A stretch of 64,000 bases of DNA. Origin: Odobenus rosmarus divergens. Taxonomy: Eukaryota > Chordata > Mammalia > Carnivora > Odobenidae. Shown one piece after another: positions 1 through 11,960 of this stretch. The translations under genes and the position numbers were made by a program. Location: NCBI RefSeq assembly GCF_000321225.1, contig NW_004450302.1:4521791-4585790 (forward strand), read 5' to 3'. The stretch's first letter is position 1, and every line of letters begins with the position of its first letter. The notes beneath the pieces were generated by a model that saw nothing but the letters and a program-made list of their open reading frames with translations, made no database searches and was not told the DNA's origin.

Positions 1-400
1 AAATTCAATTAATTAATATATAATGTATTATTAATTTCAGATGTAGAGTTCAGTGATTCATCAGTTGCAAATAACACCCAGTGCTCATTACATCACATGA
101 CCCCTTAATGCCCATCACCCAGTTAGCCCGTCTCCCCACCCACCTCCCCTCCAGTAACCCTCTGTTTGTTTCCTATAGTTAAGAATTTCTTATGGTTTGT
201 CTCCCTCTCTGAGTTCATCTTATTTTATTTTTCCCTCCCTTCCCCTATGATCCTCTGTTTTGTTTCTTAAATTCCACATAGGAGTGACAGCATATGATAA
301 TTGTCTTTCTCTGACAACTTATTTCACTTAGCATAAGCCCCTCCAGTTCCATCCATTGTTATTTGTTTTGAGTCCCACGTATTCTTTATTTCTTTTCTCT
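1..400 (-). repeat. Carnivore L1 3' end (antisense), 5'-truncated
   Basis: Matches the same L1 3'-UTR family as 44179-44832, including the shared 'aacacccagtgctcattacatcac' region and the 'ccatcacccagtta' run. The A-tail side is at the window edge. Confidence 0.8.
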
Positions 401-560
401 TCTTTTCTTGCCTTTTTAAAAATTAATTGATTATTTAAAAATATTCTTTTGATCTTTACAAACACCTTAATATCTATATTGCTTTTAAATATTTTTAGTG
501 GTTGTTTTAGGGCAAAGGGAGCATATGATCCATGGACTGTTTTTTATGGCCCATGAAATA
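400..560. other. AT-rich spacer
   Basis: AT-rich sequence without a recognisable gene or repeat family. Confidence 0.5.
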
Positions 561-774
561 ATTCTTTTTAATAACAAACTTTATTTTTTAGAACAGTTTT
601 AGATGTTTAGAAAATTGTGAAGAAAGTATGGAGTTTCCATATATCCTGTGCTCAGTCTCCTCTATTATTAGCATCTTATGTTATAGTATGGTCCATTTGT
701 TACAATTAATGAACAATACTGATGCATTATTATTAACTAAGGTCCATGCTTTATTCAGATTTTCTTAGTTCTTA

Positions 775-1426
775 AAAACTGTGATAAAATAAGGGGCGCC
801 TGGGTGGCTTAGTTGGTTAAGTGTCTGACTCTTGATTTTTGCTCAGGTCATGATCTCTGAGTTGTGGGATTGAGCCCCACATAGGGCTCCACACTCAGTG
901 CAGAGTCTACTTGGGATTCTCTCTCTCCTTCTCCCTCTGCTCCTCCCCCTGCTTGTACACTCTCTCTTTCTCTCTCTCTAAAATAAATAAATAATAAAAC
1001 CTAAAAAAATTGTAATAAAATACACATAAGAAAATTTACCATGTTGGCCATTTTTAAGTGTTCAGTTCAGTAGTGCTAAGTATATTCACATCATTATGCA
1101 ACAAATCTCCAGAAGTCTTTTCATCTTGCAAAACTGAAACTCTATACCCATTAAACAACTCCCCATTTATCCCTCTTCCATCCCCTAGCAATCACCATTT
1201 TACTTTCTATGTGTATGAATTTGACTACTCTAGATACCTTATATAAGTGGAACCACATAGTATCTACCTTTTCATGACCAGTTTATTTCACTTAGCCTAA
1301 TGTCCTCCAGGTTCATCCATGTTGTAGCTGTGTCAGAATTTCCTTCCTTTTTAAGCTAGGTTAATATCCCATTGTATGTATATTCCACATTTTGTTTACC
1401 CACTCATCCATCAGTGATTATTTGGG
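775..1426 (-). repeat. L1 3' fragment (antisense) inserted into the older L1
   Basis: Contains the antisense L1 ORF2 C-terminal/3'-UTR signature (caattcaccatttt..., tattccattgtatg-like). It is flanked by a near-perfect duplication agattttcttagttctta (757-774) and agatttccttagttttta (1427-1444). It carries a SINE. Confidence 0.7.
793..1010 (+). mobile_element. CAN-SINE (tRNA-derived), + strand
   Basis: Full tRNA-like head GGGGCGCCTGGGTGGC, CT-rich linker and AAATAAATAAATAA tail. Flanked by tgtgataaaata / tgtaataaaata, a target duplication with one mismatch. Confidence 0.92.
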
Positions 1427-1748
1427 AGATTTCCTTAGTTTTTACCTAATGTCCTTTTGTCAGTCCAGAATCCAATCCCGGATGCCACACTACATTTAAT
1501 CATCATGTTTTCTCAGGCTCCTCTGGGCGGTGACAGTTTCTCAGGCTTTCCTTTTTCTTTTTTCTCTTCATTCTTTCTCTCTTTTCTTTTTTATTCATTC
1601 ATTTTTTTTATAACTTGGACAATATTGAAGAGTACTGGTCAGATATTTTGTATAATATTCTTTTGTTTGGATTTGTCTGATGTTTTTCTCATGCTTTGAC
1701 TAGGGTTGTGGTTTTTTTAAGGAAGACCACACGTGTGAAGTGTCATTT

Positions 1749-1921
1749 TATTTATTTTTTTAAAAAGATTGTATTTATTTATTTGAGAGAGAGAGAGAGA
1801 ATGAGAGAGAGAGCACAAGAGGAGGGAGGGTCAGAGGGAGTGGGACTCGATCCTAGGACTCTAGGATCATGACCTGAGCCGAAGGCAGTTGCTTAGCCAA
1901 CTGAGCCACCCAGGCGCCCCT
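1749..1921 (-). mobile_element. CAN-SINE, minus strand
   Basis: Antisense copy ending ...gagccacccaggcgcccc. Perfect duplication gaagtgtcattt at 1737-1748 and 1922-1933. Confidence 0.92.
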
Positions 1922-2184
1922 GAAGTGTCATTTAATCACATCACATCAAGAGTACATACTATCAACATGACTTATCAGTGTTTAGATGCATCTTGATCAT
2001 CTGGCTGAGGTAGCATTTGTCAGGATTCTCTAACATTACCCTTTCATCCCTTTCCATATTGTACTGTTTGGAGGGAAGTCACCATGCCCAGCCCACATGT
2101 AAAGAGTGGAGAGTTATGATCACCTTAAGAACAGAGTATCTACATAAATTATCTGGGGTTCTCCTGCCTGGGCAATTTGTTAAG

Positions 2185-2455
2185 AATAGTTTTTACATTT
2201 TTCAAAGGTTGAAAAATTCAAAAGAAGAATAATATTTTATGATATATGAAAATTGTTTGAAATTCAGACTTCAGAGTCCACAAGTAAAGTTTTATTGGAA
2301 CACAACTCTGCTCACTCATTTACATATAGTCTATGGCTGCTTTTATATGACAACTGTAGAGTTGATTAGTTGCAACAGAGATTGTATGGCCTCTGACATC
2401 TAAGATATTCACTATTTGGCCCTTTACAGGAAAATTTTGCCAACACTTGATCTAA
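2185..2455 (-). mobile_element. hAT-Charlie-type DNA transposon fossil
   Basis: Contains the characteristic 'aagttttattggaacacaac', 'tctatggctgcttt' and 'ggccctttacaggaaaattt' blocks of a common mammalian Charlie-related element. The exact family name is not certain. Confidence 0.65.
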
Positions 2456-3985
2456 GGTTTATAATATGGATCTTTAACTTATAACAGTTTTCCTTCAAAT
2501 AACGTTATATCACGTCATGTAAAAGTTAGAAACTTAAAATAGTATAGTCCCATTTTCCCCTCTAGTACTTTGTGTCATTATTGTTATACATTTCATTTCT
2601 ACATGTTATAAACCCTACAATACATTTTATTCTTTTTTTTAAATAGTCAATTGTCTATTAAACAAATTTTTAAGTGTGAAAAATATATTTTATATTTAAC
2701 CACATATTTTCCATTTCAGATTCTATTTATTCCTTTGTGTAGATCCAAATTTCCATCTGGCATCCTGTTCCTTCTGCCTATAAAACTTTGTTATAGTGCA
2801 GGCTGACTAATGATAAATTCCTTCACTTTTGTGTGTGTGTGGAAAAGTTTTTATTTCACCTTCCTTTTTAAGATATTTTCACTAAGCTTAGAGATTAAGT
2901 TGATAGTAGCTTTTTTACTCACAACTTAAAAACTTATAGTCTATTGTCTTCTGGCTTGTGTAGTCTCTGACAATAAGGCTGTGATAATTTTATCTCTCTG
3001 TATGTAATGTCCTTTTTCTGCTCTTGTTTCTTTTAAGATTTTCTCATTATCACAGACTTTCAGCAACTTGATTATAATGGACCTCACTATCATTTTGTGG
3101 TGAGTGCTGAGATTCTTGGATCTTTGTTTCTAGTTTTTGTCAGATTTGGAAAATTTGGGGTCACTATTTTTCCATTTTCCCCTCTCTTTCAGGACTTCCA
3201 CTATAAGTATGTTAGAGCACTTGATAGCCTCTCATAAGTCACTGGTTCTCTTATGTTTTCCGTGTGCTTCTTTTTTTTCTCTCTGTGCTTCCTTTCAGAA
3301 ACATTCCACTGATATGTCATCATATGGCTCCAAGTCTACTGATCTCTTCTTCTGCAATGTCTAATATGCTGTTAATCCCATCTGTTCAAACTATATTCAA
3401 AACACATTTAGATTGTGTATGTTTCATCTCTTCAGTTTGTCAGTCTTAGGGTTGTTTCCTTGAAGTAACGTGCCTCTTAAGATTTATCTCTGTTTTTAAT
3501 TTTTAGCAAGTTAGCTACAAATGTGCTTGAGTATGGTTTCTTTGTAATTACCTTATTTAGTTTGATTCTTATGTCAAGTATAGAGTATTTTTGGCTAGTA
3601 TATTTTGGCCAGTAATATTATTTCTACCCCATTATCTCTCTCTTCTCCTTTTTGGGTACTCCAGAAACATATGTTAGAACTTTTATTGTGTTGCATATAA
3701 CATTAGTGTTATTTTCTGTGTTCTCCATCTTTTTTTTTTTTTTTTCTGTCTGTGCTTCAATCTAGGTATTTCCTACTGAACTCTCTTCCAGCTCACCAAT
3801 TCTCTCTTTTGCTCCATCTACAATGCCTTTAGATCTGTGTAATAAATTCTTAATTTTAGTTATTGTATTTTTTCCATTCTAAGATTCCATTTGATTCTTT
3901 ATTGTTCATTAATCCCAATTCTTTTATGAAACCCTACAGCTTTTTATCCATTTTGTTACACAGTATAATCTTATTTTAAAAATGT
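2456..3985 (-). repeat. Old L1M/HAL1-like fragment (antisense)
   Basis: Antisense LINE signature such as 'gtcttctggcttgtgtagtctctga', 'aagattttctcattatcac' and 'ttctgcaatgtctaatatgctgttaatcccatc'. Heavily mutated, no open frame. It resumes after 4325. Confidence 0.6.
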
Positions 3986-4325
3986 GTCTTATGAAAATAG
4001 CCAAATTTGAGCATCAGAAGACCTTCCAGTCTACCGAATGCATGATCTCTGGAGTTCTGAGAAGCAAATATGTAAAGTAATTTAAAACAATAAGGCTTAT
4101 GTCTGTGGGGTGTGCGTGTGTTTGTAAAGATGACAGTGGATAACTGAGGACTTGCTGATGGTTGAATGAGAATTGTGGGGGAATGTGTGTATATAAAAGG
4201 CTAATCAGTTCTGAGCAATGATGAAAGGTTTTACTACTGACCTTTGTAACTGTGAAGGTTTCTACGTTTGATCTGAGCTCAGAATTGAAAAACAACAACA
4301 ACAACAACAACAACAAACAAACTGC
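3986..4325 (+). mobile_element. snoRNA-containing retroposon with (AAC)n tail
   Basis: About 330 bp interrupts the antisense L1, which runs on both sides (atgtgtct before, ctgcgtctggtaactcc after). The insert ends in a C/D-box snoRNA unit (4206-4287) followed by an A-rich tail, gaaaaacaacaacaac..., to 4321. The short flanks atgtgtct / ctgcgtct may be a degraded target duplication. The 220 bp before the snoRNA could be co-retroposed host intron. Confidence 0.55.
4206..4287 (+). ncRNA. C/D-box snoRNA copy, probably a retroposed pseudogene
   Basis: A C box ATGATGA (4218-4224), a D' CTGA (4237-4240) and a D box CTGA (4273-4276) are enclosed by a perfect 8-bp closing stem, TTCTGAGC (4209-4216) with GCTCAGAA (4277-4284). 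The stem extends to 11 bp with one G-T wobble. The 82-nt length is typical of the class. C' is weak. I do not recognise which snoRNA it is. Location inside an L1 and the A-rich 3' tail argue for a retroposed copy, not a host-gene snoRNA. Confidence 0.6.
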
Positions 4326-5305
4326 GTCTGGTAACTCCAATATCTGGATCTCCTATGAGGTTGTATTTTCTATGCTCTCTTTTTCTCTTAGATTTCAGGC
4401 ATTAGTCCAGTTTCTTCACATACGTGATAATTAATTTTATTTAATTTGAAGTAATCTCAAATTTATAGAATGGTCCCTGATATAGTACAAAAAAAACTAT
4501 TTCCCTGACTCATCTGGGAGTAGGTAGCCACCATCTCCCAAACACTTCAGTGTGTGATTCCTATGAAGAAGGACATTCTCCTGGATAACCACAATGCCAT
4601 CATCAAAGTCAGGAAATTAACACAAACATTACTATCATCTAACCCACACCTCCCATTCACGTTTCACCAGTGATCCCAATAATGTCCTTGTAGCAAAAGG
4701 ATCTGGGACAGAATCACATGTTATATGTGGTTCTCAGATATCTCTAGTCTCCTTCAATATGGAATGGTGTTTCAGTCCCTCCTTAACTTTGATGCCACTC
4801 TTGTAGATTATAGGTCCCCGTTGTTTTGTAGACCGTCTCTTAACTTGGACTTGTCCAATGTTTCCTCATGATTAAATTCAGGTTGAGCATTTCATGTAGG
4901 AATGTCGCAGAAATGATACTATGTCTCTCTCCCATTGCACCCTATTGGGTAGTGCATGATTGTTATTTGTCCCATTACTGTGATGTTCACTTTGATTACT
5001 TGATTAAGTTGGTGTCTGCCAGCCTTCTCCACTGTAAAGTTACCCTTTTCCCTTTACAATTGATAAATATTTTGTAGGAAAGTACTTTGAGAATGTGTAA
5101 ATATCTCATTCCTCAACAGACTTCCCATGTATTCATTTATTTATATCAGTATGGAGTCATGGATTCCCATTTTATTCAATAAGTTAGAATCTATTACTAT
5201 CATTAATTATTTTGATGCTCAAAAGAACTTAGATCCAGCCAATGAAAGTCCTTTCCAGCTGGCTTCTGTACTCTTTTGACATGTCTCCATCATTCTTTGA
5301 GTACT

Positions 5306-5868
5306 TATTTTTAGAAGAGCTTTATTGAGTATAATTCACATACCGTACAATTCAGTGGTTTTTAGTACATTCACAGATGTGTGCCGCCATCACCACCATC
5401 AATTTTAGAACAGTTTCATTGTCTCAAAAGTAAACCTTGTAATCTTTAGCTATCTTCCTTGTAGCCTCCTGTCCCCACTTCAGCCCTAGGCAACCACTAA
5501 TCTACTTTCTGTCTCTATACATCTCCCTATTCTGGACTTTCATGTGAATGGAATCATACAATATGTGGTGTTTTGTGACTGGCTTTTTTTCACTTAGCAT
5601 AATGTTTTCAAGGCTCACCCAAGGTGTAGCATGTATAATTATTCTATTCCTCTTTATGGCTGAATAATACTCCATTGTATGGATATACCATGTTTTGTTT
5701 GTTTTCATCAGCTGATGGGCATCTGAGCTGTTTCCACCTTTTGACTATTATGAACAGTGTTGCTGTGAACATTCCTGCACAAGTCTTTGTGTGGACATGT
5801 GGTTTTATTTCTCTTGGATATGCTTAGAAATGGAATTGCTGGGTCATATGGTAGCTCTATTTAATCAT
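5306..5868 (-). repeat. L1 ORF2 C-terminus and 3' UTR (antisense), inserted in older L1
   Basis: The minus strand of 5708-5502 encodes the recognisable ORF2 C-terminal run TWYIHTMEYYSAIKRN and LYDSIHMKV. Flanks tttgagtactt / ttctgagtactt look like a target duplication. Confidence 0.75.
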
Positions 5869-6009
5869 TTCTGAGTACTTCTTTATTTTCTGGCACAAGA
5901 TGATTCAGGCTTGTCTTGTACTTTCCTTGCCCCGGCCCTGTAATCAGCCATTTCCTGAAAGGAGTCCTGGTTTCTTCTGGTGGACAGTGGTATTTAGAAA
6001 TCAAGACTT

Positions 6010-6108
6010 GAGCATAGCATAATGTATAGAGTTGTCGAATCACTGTGCTGTACACCTGAAACTAATGGTAACTTTGTGAGTCAACTATACTTCAGTTAAA
6101 TAAAAGGA
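6010..6108 (+). repeat. Very short L1 3' tail, + strand
   Basis: About 100 bp of L1 terminus (gaatcactgtgctgtacacc ... aactatacttcagttaaataaaa). Flanked by agaaatcaagact / agaaattaagact. Confidence 0.7.
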
Positions 6109-6819
6109 AAGAAATTAAGACTCGGCTGCTAGCTATGCTCATTATTATTAAGATGTCACTGCTCCCAAGCCCTCTCAGTGGGTGAAGCTAGGAAATATAT
6201 GCATGTATATACATAACTATACATGCATTGACACATACACAAAACATAAACACCTATATACACACTTACATCATTCTACATTACATCGTAGGGTTCATTT
6301 TAGTTTTCTCCCTTCCTATATTTCTAATGTCCTTTGCCAACATTGAGAAACCTGGTTCATTCCCTCAATAGATTTCCTTATTGGATTGGTCCCACTATGG
6401 GTAACCAATGGCCCATTGCCCCTGCTCCTTATGTGGACCCCTCCTGAGCCCTCCTGGGCTCCAACACTCTGCCCCAGGCCACCACCAGCACCCTCTCCCC
6501 GACATGGACGTGATCTTCACCTCAACAGGCTCTGACATCCCATACCCTTTGGATGCCCTGCCCGCCCCCCTTTTCAAGGATGCCCTTCTCATCCCCTGTG
6601 GACACCCCTTCTCTGTGCTTGGCCACTACCTTGGTCAAATGCCCCTTCAGGGTCTGACCAATCTCCCTCACAGAGCTGGTCCCCACGTGGGTATCTTCCT
6701 TATCTTGTTTGGGCTTTAACATCTCACTCCAGGTTGCGTTCCTCCATGGATGCCTTCCTTTTTCTGCTTGAGCTCTGACATTTGGGTGAGGCTATCTGCT
6801 TGCATGGCTGAGCTTTGAC

Positions 6820-6860
6820 TCTCTTCTTTCTCTCTCTCTCTCTCTTTCTCTCTCTCTCCC
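6820..6860. repeat. (CT)n simple repeat
   Basis: Imperfect CT/TTTCTC tract. Confidence 0.9.
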
Positions 6861-8714
6861 CTGCCTCACTGCTGGTCCTGCTCTGGCTGTCCCCACAAGC
6901 AGAGAAGCCCTCCTTACTTCACCTGAGCTCCAAAACCATTGTTGGACGACTGCATTCCCCATCCCCACTCCCACCCCCAGGGATATCTACCTTGCTTGGT
7001 CTATCTAAAGTCTTCTGGACAGAATTGTTCTTAAAGGGAAGGGAGCTGAAGGGAAGAGGAAGAGAGAGAGGAGAGTGAGGAGAAGTAGGAGGAGGAAGAA
7101 GACAGCCGCCTGGCAGTCTTTTAGCGAGAGGTGGACGTTGTGTGTGACAGGTTGTAGAGGCTCCGGCTGATGTCATCTTCTTCCACAGAGAACTTCATTT
7201 CCTTCTGCAGACAGAATTCCTTCCAGGTTCCCAAAGGTAAGCCAGATGGGAGCAGGTTGAGGAGTGAGCTCACTGGCCACCGAGACAGCCCTTAGAAGAA
7301 GTGTGCTGACAAGGGAGGAGAGGGCCAGAAGGTGATGCGGGGGTTCAGGAGCACAGGGTGGTGAGGGACACTACCCTGTGTCTGTGGGCAGATGGGAAGG
7401 AGACCCGTCCAGTGGGAGATGTGGGCAGCGCCCGGAGAATCAGGGAGGGGAGTGGGGGCAGGAGTGCGGGGCCCTCAGCCCCAGGGAGGCAGGCTTTGGC
7501 CAGGAGAGGGGACCACCTCATAGGGTGAGGAGAGGAAAGGCTCAGGCCTGCCAGGTGTCCAGGACTTTGGCTGGGACCTTGCCTGCATCTCTGTGCATCT
7601 CTGTGCGGCTGTTATTTCCTGGAGTGGCTGAGGTGAGCTCACTGCAGAGAAGGGTAGCCCAGGGTGGGGGAAGGAGGGAGAGGGAACAGGATGCAGTGGG
7701 GGGAGAGCGACTCAGTGAGGGGGGTGTCAGGGAGGGAGGGGAGCTTGGGGGCAGGAGGGAGCTCAATGAGGGGAAGAGCCTGGGGGAGGTTATTAATTGG
7801 ATGGGGGGCTTGGAGGTCCCATCTCTTTGTCTAGACAGGGAGCACCTGAGAGCAGGTGCTCTTCCCCTCTGATACTTGTCCCAACGTAGAGCCTCAGAGT
7901 GGGCAGTGAAGAGGTGGCCTCTTTTCTCATTCTTTTCCAGGGCGGGGGGCGGGGGGGCGGTCAGTGAGAGTGTGAGCCCGACTTTCTGCCTCATGGTGGG
8001 TGTGGGGAAGTGAGGGTCCCTCCCCACCTCTCCCCTCCCCTCCTCAGTTAGGCCTTTGGCTCCAGGATCCTGGAGCAGCCTAGTGTCCTGGGTGGGGAGA
8101 TAGGAGTGGCGGTAGGGAAGGGGCTGGGGGCTTTCTCTCGGCCTCCCTCCATCCCCCACGGGTCAGGCAGGGGGACCAGGCTGGATTTGTTTCCCATTTT
8201 GCTCTTGGCTCTTCTGGTGGAAAAATCGAAGCACTCCCCTTGGTACAGCTGAGGCGGAGAGGAGAAGGCTAGAGCGTGGCTGGGACATTGAGGGGCAGGC
8301 GGGGCCTGGCTGGGAGACACTGCCCCCCTTCTCAGCTCCCTTGTACTACGTGGCTCTCCAGGCCCAGGCTTCAGTCCTACAAGGCTGAGGTGGAGGGGGC
8401 GGCGCCTGGGAAGAGGCCAGCCCTGGCTTGGGTTCAGCCTCAGGCCCATAGCACCCTCTTCCCAGGCTTATCGCCAAAACCGCCTCCAAAGGGTGACTTA
8501 AAGTCCCCTTGGGGTCCTAGAAGGAACCACTGGGAAGCTGCAGCAAGAGGGCGCCTGGTCAGGATAGTCCAGGGCTTTTTCCTGAGGGGGAGGCAAGCTG
8601 TGTGCTCACAGGGTCCCCCAGGCAGCCCTTGGGCATGTCTGGACACCTGGAGACTTGGGAAGCCTTTCTGTCCATGAGCCATGTCACCTCCACGACCACG
8701 CCAAGCAGCATTAG

Positions 8715-8805
8715 TCATCCCCATTTTATAGGGGAGGAAACGGAGGCTCTAGAAAGTCAAGGTTTGCAGGGCCTTGAATTGGCAGAGTAGGATTGTGTCT
8801 GGCTC
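8715..8805 (-). repeat. MIR fragment
   Basis: Antisense MIR core: ccccattttataggggaggaaac followed by a degraded tail. Confidence 0.6.
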
Positions 8806-9424
8806 ATTGGATGGTGTTCTTTCCCCAGCCCTGGAAACCCTGGAAAGCCTTCCTCCCCAGGGCCCAGAGCCCCCTGAACAGCTCTTGGTGGGCTGCCCCG
8901 TCGGGGAAAGAACCTGCGGGAAGCCACGAGGTGCTTTGGGCCGCGCCCAGCCTCCGCGCAGCCTCGCCGTCTCTCCCACTGACCCCAGCGCCTTATCTGG
9001 CACAGAGGAGCCTGGGGAGATCTCCCACCCTCCTCTTGTGGAGCTAGCGCCACCCCCACTCCCCACTCCATTTTTCCAGCCACCCCAGTCCCTCACCCAG
9101 GCCCCCTCTCCAGCCTGATGGAAAGAGGAGCCCAGAGAGGAGCCCAACCACTTTCCCTCTGGAATCTGCTGCCTCGGCTTTCGGCTTTCGGATGGAGAAA
9201 CCATCTGGAGTGTATTACGGGTGGTAGAGAAAGCCGAGAGCAGGAAAATGTGAGTTGGCCCCCGAGGCTCCCGTCTACAGGAAGAAGGGGCTCAGTGCTC
9301 TTCAGAGGATGGGCCAGCAGCTTCCCCGCTTCCCCAGTCCCTGGAGGGGGCAGATGAGACGGGCCCAGGAGAGGATGGCCTGCGGAAGACAGTGCCCGGG
9401 CCTCTAGACACCAACCTGCTTATC

Positions 9425-9520
9425 TTACCTACCCTCCCATTTGACAGATGAAACTGAGGTCCAGAGAGGGATAGTAACTTCCCCAGGATCACACAGCAAG
9501 TCATGAGGAATAAGATGGGA
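9425..9520 (-). repeat. MIR fragment
   Basis: Antisense MIR core: catttgacagatgaaactgagg ... gatcacacagcaagtcatgag. Confidence 0.75.
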
Positions 9521-9889
9521 GGGAGAGCCCGTCCATATCTATTTACATGTCAAGAGATTGGACATCCCCAGAGTTGGGGTGGGGGGCAAAAGTTGGAACA
9601 AGGAGGGGGGCAGGCTAGAGGCTGGAGGATTTTTCTCTCCCTCAGTTGCAAATGAGTGAAGTGAAGGGGCAAAGGCCAATGAAAACAGGAAGGAATATCC
9701 TTCACTCTTTCGGGGTCTCCACTCCTTGCCTCCCAGTCCCACACCTGCCCCACTTGCCGCCCTCCCCTGTGCCTGGTGGGTCCTGGGGGTGAGGGTCCTC
9801 CAGGCTCTTCCTCGGGGTCCCAGGAGCCCCTCCCCTGCATGGGCCCCAGCTCCAGACGTGGCAGGGCCCACAGGAGTGAGGTTTCTCAG

Positions 9890-10080
9890 CTCCCCCCAAG
9901 TGCTGCGCTGGCGGCTCCCGAAATAAAAATCAAATGTGGGCTTGGCAGAGGGAGCGGGGCGGGAGGGCCGGCAGCGAGTGGCGGCAGAGCTGGGCTTCAT
10001 TCTTTCCATTGTAACTTCACCTCCTAACCTCTGGCATTTTAATTATTCTCCTACCCGCTCGCTCTCTTCTGCCCGGGCCA
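9890..10080. promoter_or_regulatory. Candidate conserved non-coding element
   Basis: A low-GC island in a GC-rich stretch with homeobox-like TTTTAATTATT, SOX-like CCATTGT and no repeat signature. Function is inferred only from composition. Confidence 0.3.
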
Positions 10081-11429
10081 GAGGGTGAGCTCACCCTTTC
10101 CTCCAGCCCGCGAGAGGGCGGCCGCTGCCTGGACCCCCAGCCCCCAGCCTGCTCCCCGGAAGCTGGGGTGGGGGGCAGGCCAGGGGCACGGGCTTACATG
10201 CGCCCTTCTGCTTCTGCCGGTCCCTGAGGTGGCCTGGAGAAGGCCAGCCTGGCACCCAAGGTTCCATGTGTGAATCACTGGGTCTTCACACCCACTGCTC
10301 CACTGAATGGTGGCCAAGGTCTTCAGCCAACGCATGGTCGGCCCACCGCCCATTGTGTGAACGCTACAGACATGCTCAGTGCGTGCCGAGCAGGGCTTAG
10401 GACCCAGGCCGTAGCTCCTGGTCTGCACTCTTGCCAAACCCACACAGAGGGCAAGAACAGCTCAGGCCTGAGCATTTGCCTCATCTCCCCAGAGTGTCCA
10501 TTTCCCCCGGCAATGGTAAGTGATTTAAAGCATTATTTTCATATTAAAACGTACAAGAACATCGTATAGGGTAGGGAGTAAAATGGCCTCTGAATTTTTT
10601 TACAAATTCTCAGAAAAGATCTCCACTTGGGACTGTCCACGACGCCAGGGAGCAGCATCTCCCCCCACCCCGGGACCTGGTCTCAAAGTAGGAGGAGACA
10701 CTGGGCATATCTGTGTGTGGCCAGTTTGTTCGGACCCCACGCTGAAGATGCTGCTGGGTGAGGTGGGCAGCCTCGGCCCATCCTGGGCGGCAGAGGCCTA
10801 GAGTGGGAACCCTCTGCTGAGTCTCATGTCTCCCAAGGAGGTCCGTTTCCACAGGACAAGCAGCACAGTCCCTTGGACTCCTGGGCCAGCACCCCAACCA
10901 AGGCCTCCTGCTGGTCGCCAGGCCCTGGGAGCTCCCCCACCCCACCGCCTCATGGCCCTGCTCTGGGAGGAAGCCCTCTGTCTTCGTCCTTCTTGCCCTG
11001 TCAGCCTCCCCTGAATGAATGTCCCACTGACAAGCAATTCCTGGGCCTCCACAAGCCTGTGCCCAGCCTTGTCGTGGGCAGTGATGGTCTCTGCCCCAGG
11101 AGAGCTTCCAGAAGCAAGGAGTGAAGTGCAGTGCCATGCACTCAATGCAGTGTGTTGGGGGCGGGGGAGCTCCACGCTGCGGCAGCCCCTGGGAGAGAAG
11201 TCCTGACCTGAGCTCGGGGAGCAGAGCATCAGGAAAGACTTCCCAGATTGGAGCCCTGAGGGGGAGCACGGCTGGCCTCGGAAGCAGCCCCTGCAAGGGC
11301 GCAGGATGAGAGAGAACCCAGTACAGAAGCTGCAGGTGTAGAGGCTGCAGGCGGAAGGGGGGGGTGGGGGTTGGGTGTGCAGGGCAGGGGAGGAGGAAGA
11401 TGCAGGAGTGCTTAGGGTGGCGGGGGGTC

Positions 11430-11960
11430 AGATGACATGATCAAATGTGCATTCCAGGAAGATTTTAGGAGGACTGGCTGAAAAGTGATCGGAATGGAGG
11501 AGAGACGGTCCCTAGGAGGCTGCCAGCAGAGGGCCAGGTGGGAGGTGACAGCGGCCAGGCCCAGGCCGGTGGCGGCAAGGTGGAAAGAGGAAGCCAGATT
11601 GATGGAGATTTAGGAGACATAAGTCACAGGACTCGGTGACAGATGGGCAGAGGGATAAGGGCTGGCTCCTGGCTTTCTGGTTTGAACATCTGGCTGGGCG
11701 GTTTTCTGCCCAACGCGGGGACTTGGATACACCTGCACAGCATCCAAGTGGGGCTGCCCACCAGCCAGGCTGGAGGTGGGAAGGGCCCCTGGAGAGTGCA
11801 GAGAGGAGGCCAGGCCCAAGCCCAAGGGAAGACAGAGAAGACAGAGTCTGCTGAGGAGCTGGAGAAGGAGTAGTCAGAGAGGGAGGCGGGAAACCAGGAG
11901 AGGAGAGGGCCCCCAAAGCCCCGAAAGGAGGAGGTCTTCTTAAAGGCCAACAATGTCGAC
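11430..11960 (-). repeat. L2 ORF-region fragment (antisense)
   Basis: Follows the antisense L2 order: gacatgatcaaatgtgcattccaggaagat, caggactcggtgac, catccaagtggggctgcccaccagccagg, gaaaccaggagagg. Confidence 0.7.

Larger units (their letters stand above)
560..2185 (-). repeat. Old L1M 3'-UTR region (antisense), split by later insertions
   Basis: The pieces 560-774, 1427-1748 and 1922-2185 read as one continuous old L1 3' UTR (actttattttttagaacag ... tttacctaatgtcctttt ... atgacttatcagtgtt) once the inserted L1 and SINEs are removed. Confidence 0.7.
4326..6400 (-). repeat. Old L1M 3' UTR (antisense), interrupted twice
   Basis: Continuous old L1 3'-UTR sequence (4440-5297, 5869-6009, 6109-6400) once an inserted L1 (5306-5868) and a short L1 tail (6010-6108) are removed. 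No coding potential. Confidence 0.6.
6400..11430. other. GC-rich intergenic region, no gene supported
   Basis: Purine- and GC-rich DNA with many short overlapping ORFs on both strands, none with family similarity or splice structure. 6400-7180 may be further degraded L1 3' UTR. It holds a (CT)n tract (6820-6860), MIR remnants and a candidate regulatory island at 9890-10080, listed separately. Confidence 0.6.

Noticed and set aside
793..1010. tRNA gene (A/B-box-like sequence)
   Set aside because: The tRNA-like head belongs to a CAN-SINE, followed by a CT-rich linker and A-tail, and it recurs about nineteen times in the window.
5502..5708. Minus-strand ORF with a clear protein signature (MEYYSAIKRN)
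   Set aside because: This is the C-terminus of L1 ORF2, not a host gene.
7542..8159. 205-codon minus-strand ORF rich in P and S
   Set aside because: Purine/pyrimidine strand bias leaves few stops; no ATG-based gene model or similarity.
8525..8560. Second CTCF site (caagagggcgcc)
   Set aside because: The core resembles CTCF but the upstream half has about five mismatches and wrong spacing.
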